From Zea mays (Eukaryota > Streptophyta > Magnoliopsida > Poales > Poaceae), in assembly GCF_902167145.1 (NCBI RefSeq), contig NC_050104.1, positions 110,619,849-110,683,848 of the forward strand: 64,000 nt of DNA, written 5' to 3'. A model generated the notes under the pieces. The model saw nothing but the letters and a program-made list of their open reading frames with translations, ran no database searches and was not told the origin of the DNA. The position numbers were made by a program, and so were the translations under genes. The stretch's first letter is position 1; every line of letters starts with the position of its first letter. Shown piece after piece: positions 35,711 to 47,500 of this stretch.

Positions 35711-36647
35711 TCATTCGTTATCCTGCTCTGAGATCCATTTCCATGCGTCCTGCAAGCAATATAAAATAATGTCAACATGATTCAAATGTGAAGAATCAGC
35801 GACCCTTATACAACATGGAAGTGGCGGAGGGTGAGATGAAATCAAGGGGAGGCAATTTAGTGTTACACTAACATAAGTGTAAATTGGTCACTAATTTAAG
35901 CTTTCACACAGAGTAGCTGCTAATGCAAGCACCTAAAGGTAATAGAGAGTAAAAACAAAAAGAATATGACCAGATGCTAATTTAACGAGACAAAAGCCGG
36001 TGTGTCGCTTGGAAAAAAAACATGGTATTATACATATGTTCTGGCAAGTATGCATGACAACAAGAAGTGGATAGTAGAACATCATGGACAAAAGGAGCCC
36101 AGTTTGGCCTCCAGGAGGCTCCACCCCTGCATCATGATGAGATGCGATTACACTGTAGAGTTTGGTGTGAACCAAACTGATTGAGAAAATACTACTAGAC
36201 ACAACATGAATCTAGCTATACAGATTTTACTTGTGTCTTGGAAATTTGGGATGTCTAAAGTCTAAAACAGCTTAACTGAACGATCTTCATGTCCTTACCA
36301 CACAAAAATCGAAACTTGATTACTCGAACTTGAACTATGTTGTACAAGGTATAAATGTTGTGGGCTTAACCCCATCATCCTGGACAAACAAAAACAGAAT
36401 ATTGTGGACTTGCATACCCTATTTTGATTCCAATTGTATTTGCCTCGGCAGCATAACCAGTAAACAGAGCAAATGTTGTTGCATCAATGCATAGCCCAGC
36501 AGGATGATCAACTAGCAGACTTCATAAGTCAACCAAGCAAAACTTCACAAGTCACCCAAGCAAAACAACATCACAAAGCTCAAATCAGCCAGTCAACTGA
36601 TGCAATTCTTTAAGTTTGCCAACATTCAGCTTACTGTCCTCATAAAT
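35711..36647 (-). other. Candidate coding exons of an unknown gene
   Basis: Three short minus-strand stretches look like exons. 36647 to about 36598 reads IYEDSKLNVGKLKEL after an acceptor-like TTGCACAAG. About 36519-36420 reads DHPAGLCIDATTFALFTGYA and ends at a GTATGC donor. 35749-35711 follows a strong acceptor (TTGCTTGCAG) and reads DAWKWISEQDNE then TGA. The first two can be joined in frame; the link to the last needs another exon or a different phase. I do not recognise the protein. No start or upstream exon is seen beyond the Tourist MITE at 36668, so this may be the tail of a gene or a truncated fragment. Confidence 0.35.
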
Positions 36648-36667
36648 CTTGTGCAAATAGCAATTAA

Positions 36668-36794
36668 GGGGGTGTTTGGTTTCTTCAGTCACCCTAGAAA
36701 TTCTATTTGAAATACCTATTTTAGTCATTCCGTTTGATATTTTAGGGACTAAAAATGACTAAACTTTAGTCGGGGGTGGGAACCAAACACCCCC
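36668..36794. mobile_element. Tourist-type MITE
   Basis: 127 bp with a 15-bp perfect terminal inverted repeat GGGGGTGTTTGGTTT-type (right end AACCAAACACCCCC), flanked by TAA duplications at 36665-36667 and 36795-36797. Ends and TAA target are those of PIF/Harbinger-derived Tourist MITEs. Confidence 0.92.
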
Positions 36795-37381
36795 TAAGTC
36801 AGATCTTATGCACCTTCTCACCAATCCTTGACCAACTTAATCATTTTTTTTTCTTTTTTTGCAGAAAGATTTGTTACCCCGGAACTAATAAAGATATACA
36901 CAAAAAAAAATCAAACTTGTGTGTTTTGCACAACATCAATAGAATAAATAATGCACATTCCTTCCAGCAGCAATCACTAGTTCTCAATTCCGCAGGGCAG
37001 ACCCAGTGCCGAAGTCCAACATGAGTAGTGCCGTAGAAAGGGAAACCAAGACAAGCTTTCACGCTGCAAATGCGGAGGGACTGCTTCAACCGCGACCTAA
37101 TGACTCGGTGGGACTCTGTGAGACTGCTCTCAAGACTGCACCGGGCTTGCCCCTCAGTTCTCAATTCCACAAGAAGAGCGATAATCCAACAACGGCACTA
37201 GGCTTACAACAAATTTCCTAGCTGAAGTTTAATCCCCAATCTTGCTGAGCTAAACATTTCATAGGTACTGATTAGTCCAAACGAGACATGTAACGGAAGG
37301 CTTCAAAAGGCAAAATTGCAGAGCGGCTACAGAAACTCCCAGGAAACTGGAGCCTCACCATCTCGCCGGGCACGGGCCACA

Positions 37382-37627
37382 TCAGGCGACGGCGACTGGG
37401 CTCGGGGACGGCTTGTGGGTCGGCTCCTTGGCGTCAGCAAAGTCCTCGGCGTTGTAAACGACGGTGAGGAAGAGAGAACACGACGGGCAGCGCGCAATCT
37501 CCTCCCCGATGCGGAGGTCGTCGAGCGTGATCTGGAAGAGGTCGCCGCAGGGGCACGGGTACGTGTACGCCTTCAGCTCCGCGTTCCACTCCATGTCCTC
37601 GATCTCCACCTCGTCGTACGCCGACAT
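37382..37627 (-). CDS. DPH3: Diphthamide biosynthesis protein 3 (CSL zinc finger)
   Basis: Complete 81-residue protein starting MSAYDEVEIEDMEW. DPH3 is a small iron/zinc protein that passes electrons to the Dph1-Dph2 enzyme in the first step of diphthamide synthesis on elongation factor 2. In yeast (Kti11) it also supports Elongator and tRNA wobble modification. The CSL finger is intact: C25-x-C27 and C47-x2-C50, with the signature CPSCSL. The start at 37627 is chosen because family members begin at this MSxYDEVEIEDM sequence, although the frame stays open 41 codons upstream. There is no intron in the coding part and no lesion. It is transcribed leftward, and a hAT-type MITE lies 217 bp upstream of the start codon. 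Confidence 0.95.
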   Translation of the reverse strand: MSAYDEVEIEDMEWNAELKAYTYPCPCGDLFQITLDDLRIGEEIARCPSCSLFLTVVYNAEDFADAKEPTHKPSPSPVAVA

Positions 37628-37843
37628 CTCGCCGCGGCGAAATCCTATACCCTCCTCGCAACCGGAGAGAAGACGTGTTGGTGTTTTGCGCCGCCGCGAA
37701 GAGGCAGTTGCGTGAGGGTGGACGGTGGAGGCTATTGTTCTGATTGTCAAAACTCAAAAACCCTTTGGTGGGGTGTAGTAAAAAAAGAGACAATTCCCTT
37801 GAAGCCATTATAAAGATCTGAATTGCACGAACCACTTAAAATT

Positions 37844-37999
37844 GGGAAATTTGGATCCATACCATTAAAAGATCACCACTTTAGATCCATACCATTTCTA
37901 TCTCACTTACATGTGGGTCCACATGAGTCAATGACATGTGGGGTCCATGGTATATATCTAAAGTTTGGATTTTTTAATGGTATAGATCCAATTGTTCCC
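37844..37999. mobile_element. hAT-type MITE with 8-bp TSD
   Basis: 156 bp with imperfect terminal inverted repeats of about 30 bp (left GGGAAATTTGGATCCATACC; right end complement GGGAACAATTGGATCTATAC), containing TACCATTAAAA in both. It is flanked by perfect 8-bp duplications TTAAAATT (37836-37843 and 38000-38007). An 8-bp duplication points to the hAT superfamily, although Mutator-like would give 9. Confidence 0.85.
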
Positions 38000-38007
38000 T
38001 TAAAATT

Positions 38008-38340
38008 TTGTCACTGCTCCAGTGCCATTAGAAAGCAATTTTTTTATCCTTAAACATCACTGCCGTTAGCTTGGTTACCCAAGGTGTCGTGTAAGTGGGC
38101 CTAAATGGCGATTTTGCCCCTGTGACTTAAACACAAGTCAATTCTCTCCTCCCCTCACCTCCGCTCTCCCCTCCCCTCAGTTCTCCCCACTCCTCTTCTC
38201 TGAACCCGCGTTCTTCCCTTCTGAAACCCTAGACTACGACGGCGCCCGCTCCACACTCAATCCCTAGACCATGTGCGATTAGATCTTGGACAGGGATCCA
38301 TGAAAGGAATGGAGGATGTAATGGCAAGGGAGAACAACAC
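38008..38340. other. Pyrimidine-rich leader-like segment cut by a gypsy LTR
   Basis: After an AT-rich start, 38145-38230 is a dense C/T stretch followed by AAACCCTAGAC and GC-rich sequence, the usual look of a grass transcription start and leader. An ATG at 38299 opens a frame that is cut off by the LTR at 38341 after 14 codons. It could be the remains of a plus-strand gene 5' end; no protein can be assigned. Confidence 0.3.
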
Positions 38341-39463
38341 TGTCACACCTGGATTTAGGGGGCCAAATCCAGACGCGATTTACATGTGTGTTGTGATCAA
38401 GTCTCACACATATGATGACTTATGATACAAAAACAAATGTCACATCTTTACTATATAATATAGTTCTGTACAAAATAGTTAAATAATTGCATCATACGAA
38501 GACAAGGATCCATCAACCACAGTTGACTGGGAGACGACAGCCTAGACCACTCACGAACTCATCACAACATCCTTCATGTGCCTCGTCCTATGATACCTGT
38601 TCTTGACCTGGGGGATGTGGGTACAACAAGGGTGAGCTTACATACGTTCATCGCTTAACAAGTTGTGGGGAATAATGTGCATGAGCTCACTTACAGTGGG
38701 GCTCATGTGAAATGTAAGACTTACCAAAGAAGAATGGTTAAAGCTGAGCATTTGCTTTTAAAGTTGGTTAAAGTTTTATTAGCAGTTACTAAGTATAAGT
38801 ACATACCAATCCAATTAAATAAGAGATCACAATTGCTAATAACACCCGCGATGCAGTGCATATGACAGATTAAATTTAGTTCCATAATTAATCAGAGTCC
38901 TGAGTTGCTCTTAACCGTGAGCACGGCTGATATACCAGTTTTACACTCTGCAGAGGTTTAGCCCTTTACCCACAAGTCGTGTATCTCGTCTAGCCAGGGT
39001 TTGCAAGGCCCATAGACACTTCCGAAGTGAATGGCTAGGGATCCACTACGAGGCCTTTACAAAGTTCCATTAGCTTCAGAAAACCCGCTACGGTTTATGA
39101 GAAGGGAAATATAGGAATCCCTCGTCCGAAAAGCCATCGCAGCATGATCGACCCGAGAACCTCCCTATACGCAGCTCCTCTACCACCCTTGCCCCTTTCG
39201 AGTAAGGTAGTCCTCCACTAGCTTTTCTAATTAGCTAGCCAAGGGCGTCCCATTCCACCCTTGTGGTGGCACGAATATCTCAAGTTAAGCTCCATGTTCC
39301 AATTAACACAATGATCTTGTCATAAACAATAATTAAAACAACAACATAACTGGAACATGATCATAATGTAACATTAATTTCCAAAAACCAGGTAGAGCAA
39401 TAGCAAAACTACCCAATAGTTCATATGTTTGCAAGGTGTGGGATAGACAATACTAGGGATACC
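38341..39463 (-). mobile_element. Gypsy LTR fragment, left piece
   Basis: Starts TGTCACACCTGG and is clearly related over its length to the LTRs at 16831 and 21225, but from a more diverged family member (many substitutions and small indels). It is minus-oriented like them. Interrupted at 39463 by the Tat-lineage element, it resumes at 49166. No interior or partner LTR is visible. Confidence 0.85.
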
Positions 39464-40077
39464 TGTTGGGGACTCGTTCTCAAATGCTATGAATTAAGAA
39501 CAAGGCAACATAAAATGTTAAATGTTCACGCCCTTCGTCCGCTGAAGCATTATCTCCTTACGGATTTAATGAACTTCGGACGAAGGTCAAAGATGAAACA
39601 ATTATGAAGGTTGGATCTTCGTAATTGAACTCCCAGAGGTTGTATAAAATAATTCGAGATATGAAGCATTAATAAGAAGTAAATTATAAATAATCATCAT
39701 TTTCATATTAAACAAATTTGATGTATTCAAATGTTAGATACATTTGTACCTCTGTCTTGGCGAAGAATAATTTCCAAGTGATGCGATTACAATTGCAGGA
39801 ATGCGTGAATAGTAAAGGAATACTGTTCACTATTTATAGGCACAGGACACAGCCTGTGAGGAATTACAATCATGCCCCTCATAAAAATTTACAACATTGA
39901 CTCAGACCTTTATGGACTAAAAGGTCATTTTATCTTTAAGTCGGTTCGTCCCTTCTCCTTCGGATATGTTGTATTATCAAAGCTTCATGAATGATGCCTT
40001 CGGCGTCACGTACGAGCAGCTTCAGCCGAAGCTGTATCTCTCTGCAGGACCTTCGGCGACGAAGCATGGTCCCAACA
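39464..40077 (-). repeat. Left (3') LTR of the Tat-lineage element
   Basis: 614 bp, equal in length to its partner with six substitutions. Minus-strand TATAAATA at 39838-39831 is the likely LTR promoter. The adjacent minus-strand GAAGGGGCTAC (40088-40078) is the polypurine tract. Confidence 0.95.
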
Positions 40078-40317
40078 GTAGCCCCTTCGCGGTGCTAGAT
40101 CGTTTTTCGTAACGAGCTTGATCCGTGAAAAAAGTCTCTTAGGCTTCAGGAAGCCGAAGGTCCGAAAAACACCTTCCCTGAGCTCGTTGTCGAGAAATGA
40201 TAGCGGTCCCACCCTGCAGGGTTACTATTTGGTCTTTGCGGTCCACCGCGCAGTGGGTGTGAGCAGCTGTTTGCCTGGTGCAAAAATCCTGACGATTCAC
40301 CTTCTTACCTGCAGTAC

Positions 40318-40325
40318 TATATAAA
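40318..40325 (+). promoter_or_regulatory. TATA box of the antisense gene in the Tat element
   Basis: TATATAAA lies 193 bp upstream of the plus-strand start codon at 40511, outside the LTR and inside the element. It gives the antisense gene its own plausible core promoter independent of the LTR. Confidence 0.6.
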
Positions 40326-40510
40326 CAGACGGGTAGGTGTGAAGTTACCACAGCATTCATTGCTATTGCACTGTTTTGCTGCCAAAATTTTTAACCATAG
40401 CCGAAGCTTGAGTCTCGCAATCAGACGAAGCTCCAGTTTAAAGCCTACTTCGTCAGAAGAAAAAGCTTCGGGAGAGAAAGTTTTTTAGTTCCCAAGAAAT
40501 TCAGAATTAA

Positions 40511-43500
40511 ATGGCCAGAGTGCGCTCTACCGCTAAAGTTGAGCGTGAGGGAGGCGAAGCCGAAGGAGCGGAGACTGTTCCAATCTCCGAAGCGATGCAA
40601 CGATCCGGACGGATGACCTCGGGAGGAATCCGCACTGCCGAGACAGAGCAGACTGTTGCCGATACAGAACAAGTTGCTGCCGAAGCGGAGGAAGGAGATA
40701 TTGAGGAAGCTGATTCCGATGATGATTACCATATTGCCGTTCCAAGCAAGCCCAGCCATTTGGACTTCGGAAAGTCGTCTGTCTCTAAGGCCGATTTCTC
40801 CAAAATGGTGAAGTCGGGCTATTTCAGTGAGAATGAGAAGAAGCTGCTTCGCTTCGGGGGGGGGAGGGGGGGGGAAGAAACTACCCCGAAGCCAGAAAAG
40901 GATGAAATAGTTATTTTCAAGAGCTTTCTAAAAGCTGGGTTGAGATTCCCCTTAAATAGGATGATCTCTGATGTGCTGCAAAGATTTGGTATCTATTTTC
41001 ACCAACTGACTCCCAACGCGATTGTCAGGCTCAGCGTTTATATCTGGGCTCTTCGAAGCCAGGCGGTGGAGCCGTTTGCCGACAGCTTCTGTCGAGTTCA
41101 TGAGCTGCATTACCAAACTAAGGCCAGAAAAGATGGATTGCATGAAAATTTTGGTTGTTATAATTTTGCTTATCGGAAAACCACGAAGTTTCCCGTGATC
41201 AGCTACCGAAGCAAATGGTTGGCAGGCTGGAAATCAGAATGGTTTTATGTCAAAGTTGACGAAGATAAAGAGAAGCTGGTTCAGAGCCCTCTTGAACTAA
41301 TCTTCGGAGAAACAAGACCCCGATGCAAGATGGCAGTAGACGGTCCAACTTGGGCTGCACTGGGCGAATTCAAAATTATTGCAGAACATATTGGCACTAG
41401 AGATTTAGTGCAGGAATTCCTGGCCTTCAGGGTTTTTCCAACTATGAAAGAGTGGACAATGCCGAAGCTTAAAGGGGAAAAGAAAGAGGGGGAACTCGTC
41501 CGACTGCCCTACTATTATAAGTTCAAGAAATATTTTAAAGTACCCTGCCAAGAATGGCTTGATACAATTGAAATAATGAGTAATGAAATTCTTGGGAATT
41601 ACTCTAAAAAAGAGGACCAACTGATGACAGCGGCTTTCGGCACTCGGCCGAAACGAAGGCTGAACAGGGTGTTTGATGCCATAGGATTTGAATATGCTGA
41701 CTACGGCCGACTGGGCGGAGATGCTGAAGGCCCGAAGCGAAAAAGGATTGCCAGCGCTACTGACGAAGAAGCCGTCAAGGTAACCAAAAAGAAAAAGAAA
41801 GATTCTGAAAATGTCAGCGCTGAAGAGTTAAAACCTGAGCCGAAGGTGGCTACTACAAGAAAGAGAAAAAGTGCATCCCCAGAGCCGGAAACGCCGGTCC
41901 GAGAAGAAGATACTCCTGCTTCTCCTTCTGCTGTTGAAGTAGAAGAGATTATGAAGGTAATGACTGAACCCCTGCCTATCAGGCTAAGTCTGCTGGCACT
42001 GGAACTGACGAAGTTTTTTCAGAGGAACAAGGCAGCTTTGGCAGCAAAAAGTCCTGTGAAGCCGAAGAAACGGAGAATTATTCAAGTGACAGATGTGATC
42101 CATCAGACACCGCCACCGGCGACGGTGTCAAAAATTGTCTTTGCCGAGACTGCCGAAGCCGAAGGCGCCGCAGCCGAAGCTACTGGAGTGGAAACCACTG
42201 AAGCTGAGACCGGCGAAGCCAAAGCTACCGGGGCCGAAGCTGGGACCACCGAAGAGTCGAACCTGGAAACCACACTTGAGGTTATTGACAATATACTCCT
42301 GAAAATGGCAGAAGAAGAAACTACTGCAGCTACGGTGAGCACGGCAACTGAAAAGGGGAAAGAGCAAATTGATGAAATTTCGGAAGAAGAAGATTTTAAC
42401 TTTCAAGATTTGCTTGGACAAGAGTTAACAGACGCTGAGAAAGAGGAGTTGAAAAAATATGCCCTATCTTGCGGATATAAATCAGGGGCTATGCTATTTG
42501 GTGGGGTGAACGAAGGGAAACTAAGATGCCTTCGGAACCGTACTGAGGCCAAAATTGTTAGAACCCTCTCCAAAAGCATTGGCTTGCCGAAGCTGGAGAC
42601 TGACTTGTGCCGTTATCAACGACACCACATCGCCGGAAGCTTGCTTTATGCTAACTTTAAGGTAACGGATATTTTTGTTATTTTATTACTATTATTACTA
42701 TCTTTTAGGTCACATTTTAACGAAGATCGTTTCGACAGAGCATATTATTAAGCAAGGTTCTAAAAATGCAACAAGATCTGGAAGAAGAGAAAAACAAAGC
42801 CGTCTTTCAAGATTTGGCTGAAAAAGTTGAAAATCACGAAGCCAATCTGAAAAAGAAAGACCTCATAATCCAAGACCTTGGAATCATGGTCAAAGAGCAC
42901 GAAGGTGCACTAGAAAAGAAGGATTTTGTTATTCAGACCATGGAGGGCTCTTTGGCTGAAGTCCAAACTGAGAATGACAAATTAAAGAATGAATTGCTCC
43001 GACAATCAGAAAAATTCGAGCAAGAAAAGAAATATCTTGAAGCAAGCCTGAAAGCTGAAGTGGATAAATACTCAAATTTGCAGAAATCCTTTAAAGATCT
43101 TCAGGAGAAATGCTTAAGCTTCGGCAGCCGATGCGTGCAGCGGCTGAAGGACGTGTTTCACTCTGTCGGAGCTAGCTCTTCGAAATTTACACCTTCAGCT
43201 GAAAATCTGCCAAGAACATTAGAATATATTGAAGGCGAAGTTGATGCCCTCGACGAAGTTATTGGTGGGCACGTGGACTTCTGCGCCCTGGTAGCTTCTC
43301 GGGGCACGGCTACTGCTTTTTTGAAGACTGGCTGCACGCATGGAAACATTGTGAACAGACCAAACTTCAGCTTGTCAGCTTCAGATTTGATAGATATCCC
43401 AAGCTTAGCCAGAAGCATCGGAAATAGATTCATGACCCAGATCTGGGTAAGTGGCGGGCGGAAAATGGCAGGCGACGAAGCTCGAAGCCATCTTAAGCCG

Positions 43501-43601
43501 GTAAGAAACTTATGTTTGTTACTTTTACCTTCTCCTGTGAAATTTGTACCTTTCTTACTCTGCTGTTTGGTATATACAGGATGACGAAGCTGAAGATTGA
43601 C
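40511..43601 (+). CDS. Antisense accessory gene of the Tat element (putative gypsy-type transposon protein)
   Basis: Plus-strand gene opposite to pol. Predicted exons 40511-42661, 42739-43500 and 43581-43601 join in frame to 977 residues plus TGA, with introns 42662-42738 and 43501-43580 (GT-AG). Residues about 140-260 (AGLRFPLNRM, LTPNAIVRLSVYIW, HENFGCYNF, WKSEWFYVK) match the plant family annotated as putative gypsy-type transposon protein. Exon 1 continues with a Lys/Glu-rich and Ala-Glu-rich region. Exon 2 starts with a long coiled coil (about 42760-43100) and has SLARSIGNRF near its end. Neither part shows an enzyme motif. Splice sites are inferred from frame continuity: unspliced, the frames stop soon after each donor. 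A G-run interrupted by one A at about 40856-40873 is a slippage risk. The gene is open throughout and probably expressible; its function is unknown. Confidence 0.75.
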
Positions 43602-44119
43602 AATGCTGATGTTTAACAAAATTGAAAACAAAGCCTTAGCTGGAGCTTAAAGTTGCTTATAATGTGCTTTCCTGCAAAAATTCTTGGAGAAACTCTTGTA
43701 ATATAGATATGGAACAACTCATGTAAATTTGTACATACCTTGTAATATATTTTGTCTCTCTTATCCGTGTTCAGTCTGCTTTGTTGTGGACGAAACTTCT
43801 CTTTTGAGCCGAAGGCGAAAAACACCTTCCCTTCTTTTCATACACACCGAAGCATAAAAATTTTTCTTTGAATCTTTTCCTTATTTTCTGAAGCACCTGT
43901 CTTCTTTGTGTAGCATGATGATGATTCTATATATGTCTAAATAGATGTTTATGAATGCAAATGACATGATGACATGTAATGTGCAAATGAATATTAGGAC
44001 ACATGTTCAGAAACCATAAGCACGACCCTTCATCCCCTCAAGAATGATACAAATCTTTTTGCCGTTTACTTTTCGGCTTCACCGTTTACTTTTCGGTGTA
44101 TCGGCGTTGACTTTTCGCT

Positions 44120-44335
44120 GTAAGCCTCCCTTAGGAGCTTCTTCGCCTTTTACTTTCGGCGGAATCAGCGTTTATTTTTCGCTGCAAGCCTCCCTTAGGA
44201 GCTTCTTCGCCTTTTACTTTCGGCGGAATCAGCGTTTATTTTTCGCTGCAAGCCTCCCTTAGGAGCTTCTTCGCCTTTTACTTTCGGCGGAATCAGCGTT
44301 TATTTTTCGCTGTAAGCTCTACATTCCCTTAGGAA
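44120..44335. repeat. 64-bp tandem repeat in the Tat element
   Basis: About three and a half copies of a 64-bp unit containing GCCTCCCTTAGGAGCTTCTT and TTTACTTTCGGCGGAATCAG. The AAGCC/AAGCT landmark falls at 44122, 44186, 44250 and 44314. It lies between the 3' ends of pol and the antisense gene. Confidence 0.9.
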
Positions 44336-44548
44336 CGACTTTTGAGCTTCTCCCTGTTTTCTTTTCTTTTTCCTTTGCACTCGAAGGTGCGTTTTCAGCT
44401 TTTACATTTACATTTTTGGGGGATATCGCTCTTATAGAATTGAAATAAGAAAAATAAAAATTAAATGTTGTGGCCCCATTAAAAACCTTTCTCCCCATTT
44501 GGAAAGGAAAAGGGTGCCACAAAAAAGAATATAAAAAATTACATCGAA

Positions 44549-47500
44549 CTAAACATAATATCGCCGAAGCTCATCCGCATTCCACGATCTAGAAATGTCA
44601 TTGCCGTCCATATCCTTCAATCTGTAAGAACCGGGTCTTGACGAAGATACTACCAAAAAGGGGCCCTCCCACTTCAGCTGTAATTTGCCTATTATTTCAG
44701 GGTTAGCTACTCTTCGAAGTACCAAATGTCCTGGTTCAATGTTCTTCAGCTTGACTTTCCTATCACGCCATTTTATTGTTTCAGCTTGATATTTATTGAT
44801 GTTTTCCACAGCTTGAAGTCTGATCCCTTCAATAGCATCTTTTTCTACAGAGCAATCAGCTTCGTTTTCGCCCTCTGCCGAAGCTACTGTCCTTATTGAT
44901 CCTGTTTTGGCCTCTTCTGGGGTTATTGCTTCGTCACCAAACAATAGTTTAAAGGGTGTAAAGCCTGTTGATCTTGACATGGTTGTGTTATGACTCCACA
45001 CCACTTTGATTAACCCATCTCGCCACTTTCCCCTGGGCTGATTGAAGATTGACTTCATTATTCCTATCATTATGATCCCATTGGCTCTTTCGACAAGTCC
45101 ATTTGACTCTGGGTGCCGGACTGATGCAAAATGGATCTTCGTACCAATTTGATTACAAAATTCTCTGAAGGCTTCAGAGTCAAACTGTGTCCCATTATCC
45201 ACAGTGATAGCCTTCGGCACTCCGAAGCGACAAACAATGTTTTGCCAAAAAAACTTTTGAATAGTAAATGAAGTTATTGTGGTTAAGGGCTTCGCCTCAA
45301 TCCATTTGGAAAAATATTCCACTGCCACCACCACATATCTTAAGTTCCCCTGTGCTGGTGGTAATGGACCTAGCAAATCCAGAACCCACCTTTGCAACGC
45401 CCAAGTGGGTTGTATTAATTGAGTTAAAGACGAAGGTTGTTTTTGATCTCTTGCACATTTCTGACAACCTTCACACTTTTGAACTAAATCCGCTGCATCC
45501 GAAGCTGCCTTTGGCCAATAAAATCCTTGGCGAAAAACTTTCCCAAGCAAGGGCCTAGATCCAATGTGAGATCCACACAGACCTGCATGTATGTCCTTCA
45601 TTAATTCTATACCTTCAGATCTGGATAAGCACTTGAGCAATGGGGAACAGACCCCGCGCTTGTATAACTCCCCTTCTATTATGACATATGGTCGAGCTCT
45701 TGCTTCTATTCTCCTGTTATAAGCTTCGTCGTCTGAAAGAAAATTACCCTGAAGGAAAGAGATGATCTCAGTTCTCCAATCTTCACTATAAACAGGGGAT
45801 ATGTTAAGGATTGCTCTTTCAAGAAGCTCAACCGAAGGTGCTTTTATTGTTTCAAAAAATACTTCCGAAGGCATAGGCAGCCCCTGGGCTGCTGACTTAG
45901 CCAATAGATCAGCGTATTCATTCTCTCCACGAGGAATATTTTTGACAGAGAAACCTTCGAAGGAAGCCTCAATCCTTCAGACTGTATCTAGATACTTTTC
46001 AAGCTTCGGGTCTCTTGCTTTGTAACTTTTGTCAATATGACCAGAAATAACTTGAGAATCAGTTTTAAGAATGGCCCTTCTGATTCCCATTGCCTTTAAT
46101 TTCCGAAGACCCAAAAACAGAGCTTCATACTCGGCGATGTTATTTGTGCAGCTAAAATCAAGTCTTGCCGCATAACAAGTTTTAACTTTGGAAGGTGAAA
46201 CCAACACAGCAGCCGCTCCTGCTCCAAAGGTTCCCCAAGACCCATCGCAAAACACTGTCCATGCTTCGGCGTCTTTATTTGTTTCTTCCTCCTGAGCCCC
46301 TGGCGTCCAGTCAGCAATGAAGTCTGCTAACGCCTGGGACTGAATCGAAGATCTATGAACATAATCAATACAAAATTCATTGAGCTCTGCAGCCCATTTT
46401 CCAATCCTTCCAGTAGCTTCTTGGTTCCTCATAATATCCTTCAGAGGTTGTGAAGAGGGAACAATTATGTTGTAGGCTTGAAAATAGTGCCGAAGCTTCC
46501 TGGAGGCCATCAAGACAGCATACAGTACCTTCTCCAACTCTGTATAATTTTTCTTTGATAAACTAAGAACCTCGGATACAAAATATATTGGGGCCTGCCT
46601 CTTAACTTGGCCTTCAAGCTTCTCCTGAACAAGTGCTGCACTTACCGCTGAGTGTGAAGCTGCCACATATAATAACAAAGGAGCCCCTGGCGTAGGTGGA
46701 GTTAATGTTGTGAGATCTATCAAATACTGCTTCAGCTCTTCGAAGGCCTTCTGCTGGATTGGTCCCCATTGAAAGACTTCGGCTGTCTTCAGCACTTCGA
46801 AGAATGGTAAGTTTCTCTCTGCTGATCTAGATATGAATCTGTTGAGAGACGCCAACCTTCCCGTCAATCTCTGAGCCCCCTTTTTTGTACTTGGTGGTTC
46901 CATTCGAAGTATTGCTTCGATTTTGCTTGGATTAGCCTCGATTCCCTTTGTTGAGACTAGGCAACCGAGAAATTTCCCCTTCTTTACTCTGAAGACACAT
47001 TTTTCTGGGTTCAATTTTAGACCAGCCTGTCTAAAATTAGCGAAGGTCTCCTGCAAATCAGCAATGTGGTTATCTTGCTTCGTGCTTTTTACAATGATAT
47101 CATCAACATAAGTTAGCACATTCCTTCCTATCTGAGAGTGAAGGACCTTCGCTGTCATTCTGCTGAAACTTCCTCTAGCATTTTTAAGCCTCTCAGGCAT
47201 CCGAAGGTAGCAATATGTCCCACTAGGGGTTATGAAGCTGGTTTTTGGTTCATCTTCCTTCTTCATCCATATTTGATGATAGCCTGAATAGCAATCCAGC
47301 AAACTCATAAGCTCTGATGAAGCTGCTGCATCAACTAAGGAATCTATCCTTGGCAATGGAAATTCGTCCTTCAGACAGGCTTTATTGAGGTCAGTAAAAT
47401 CGATACACATTCTCCATTTACCATTGGCCTTCTTCACCATAACAGTGTTAGCCAACCATTCTGGGTATTTTACCTCTCTAATAACTCCGGCACTGAGGAG

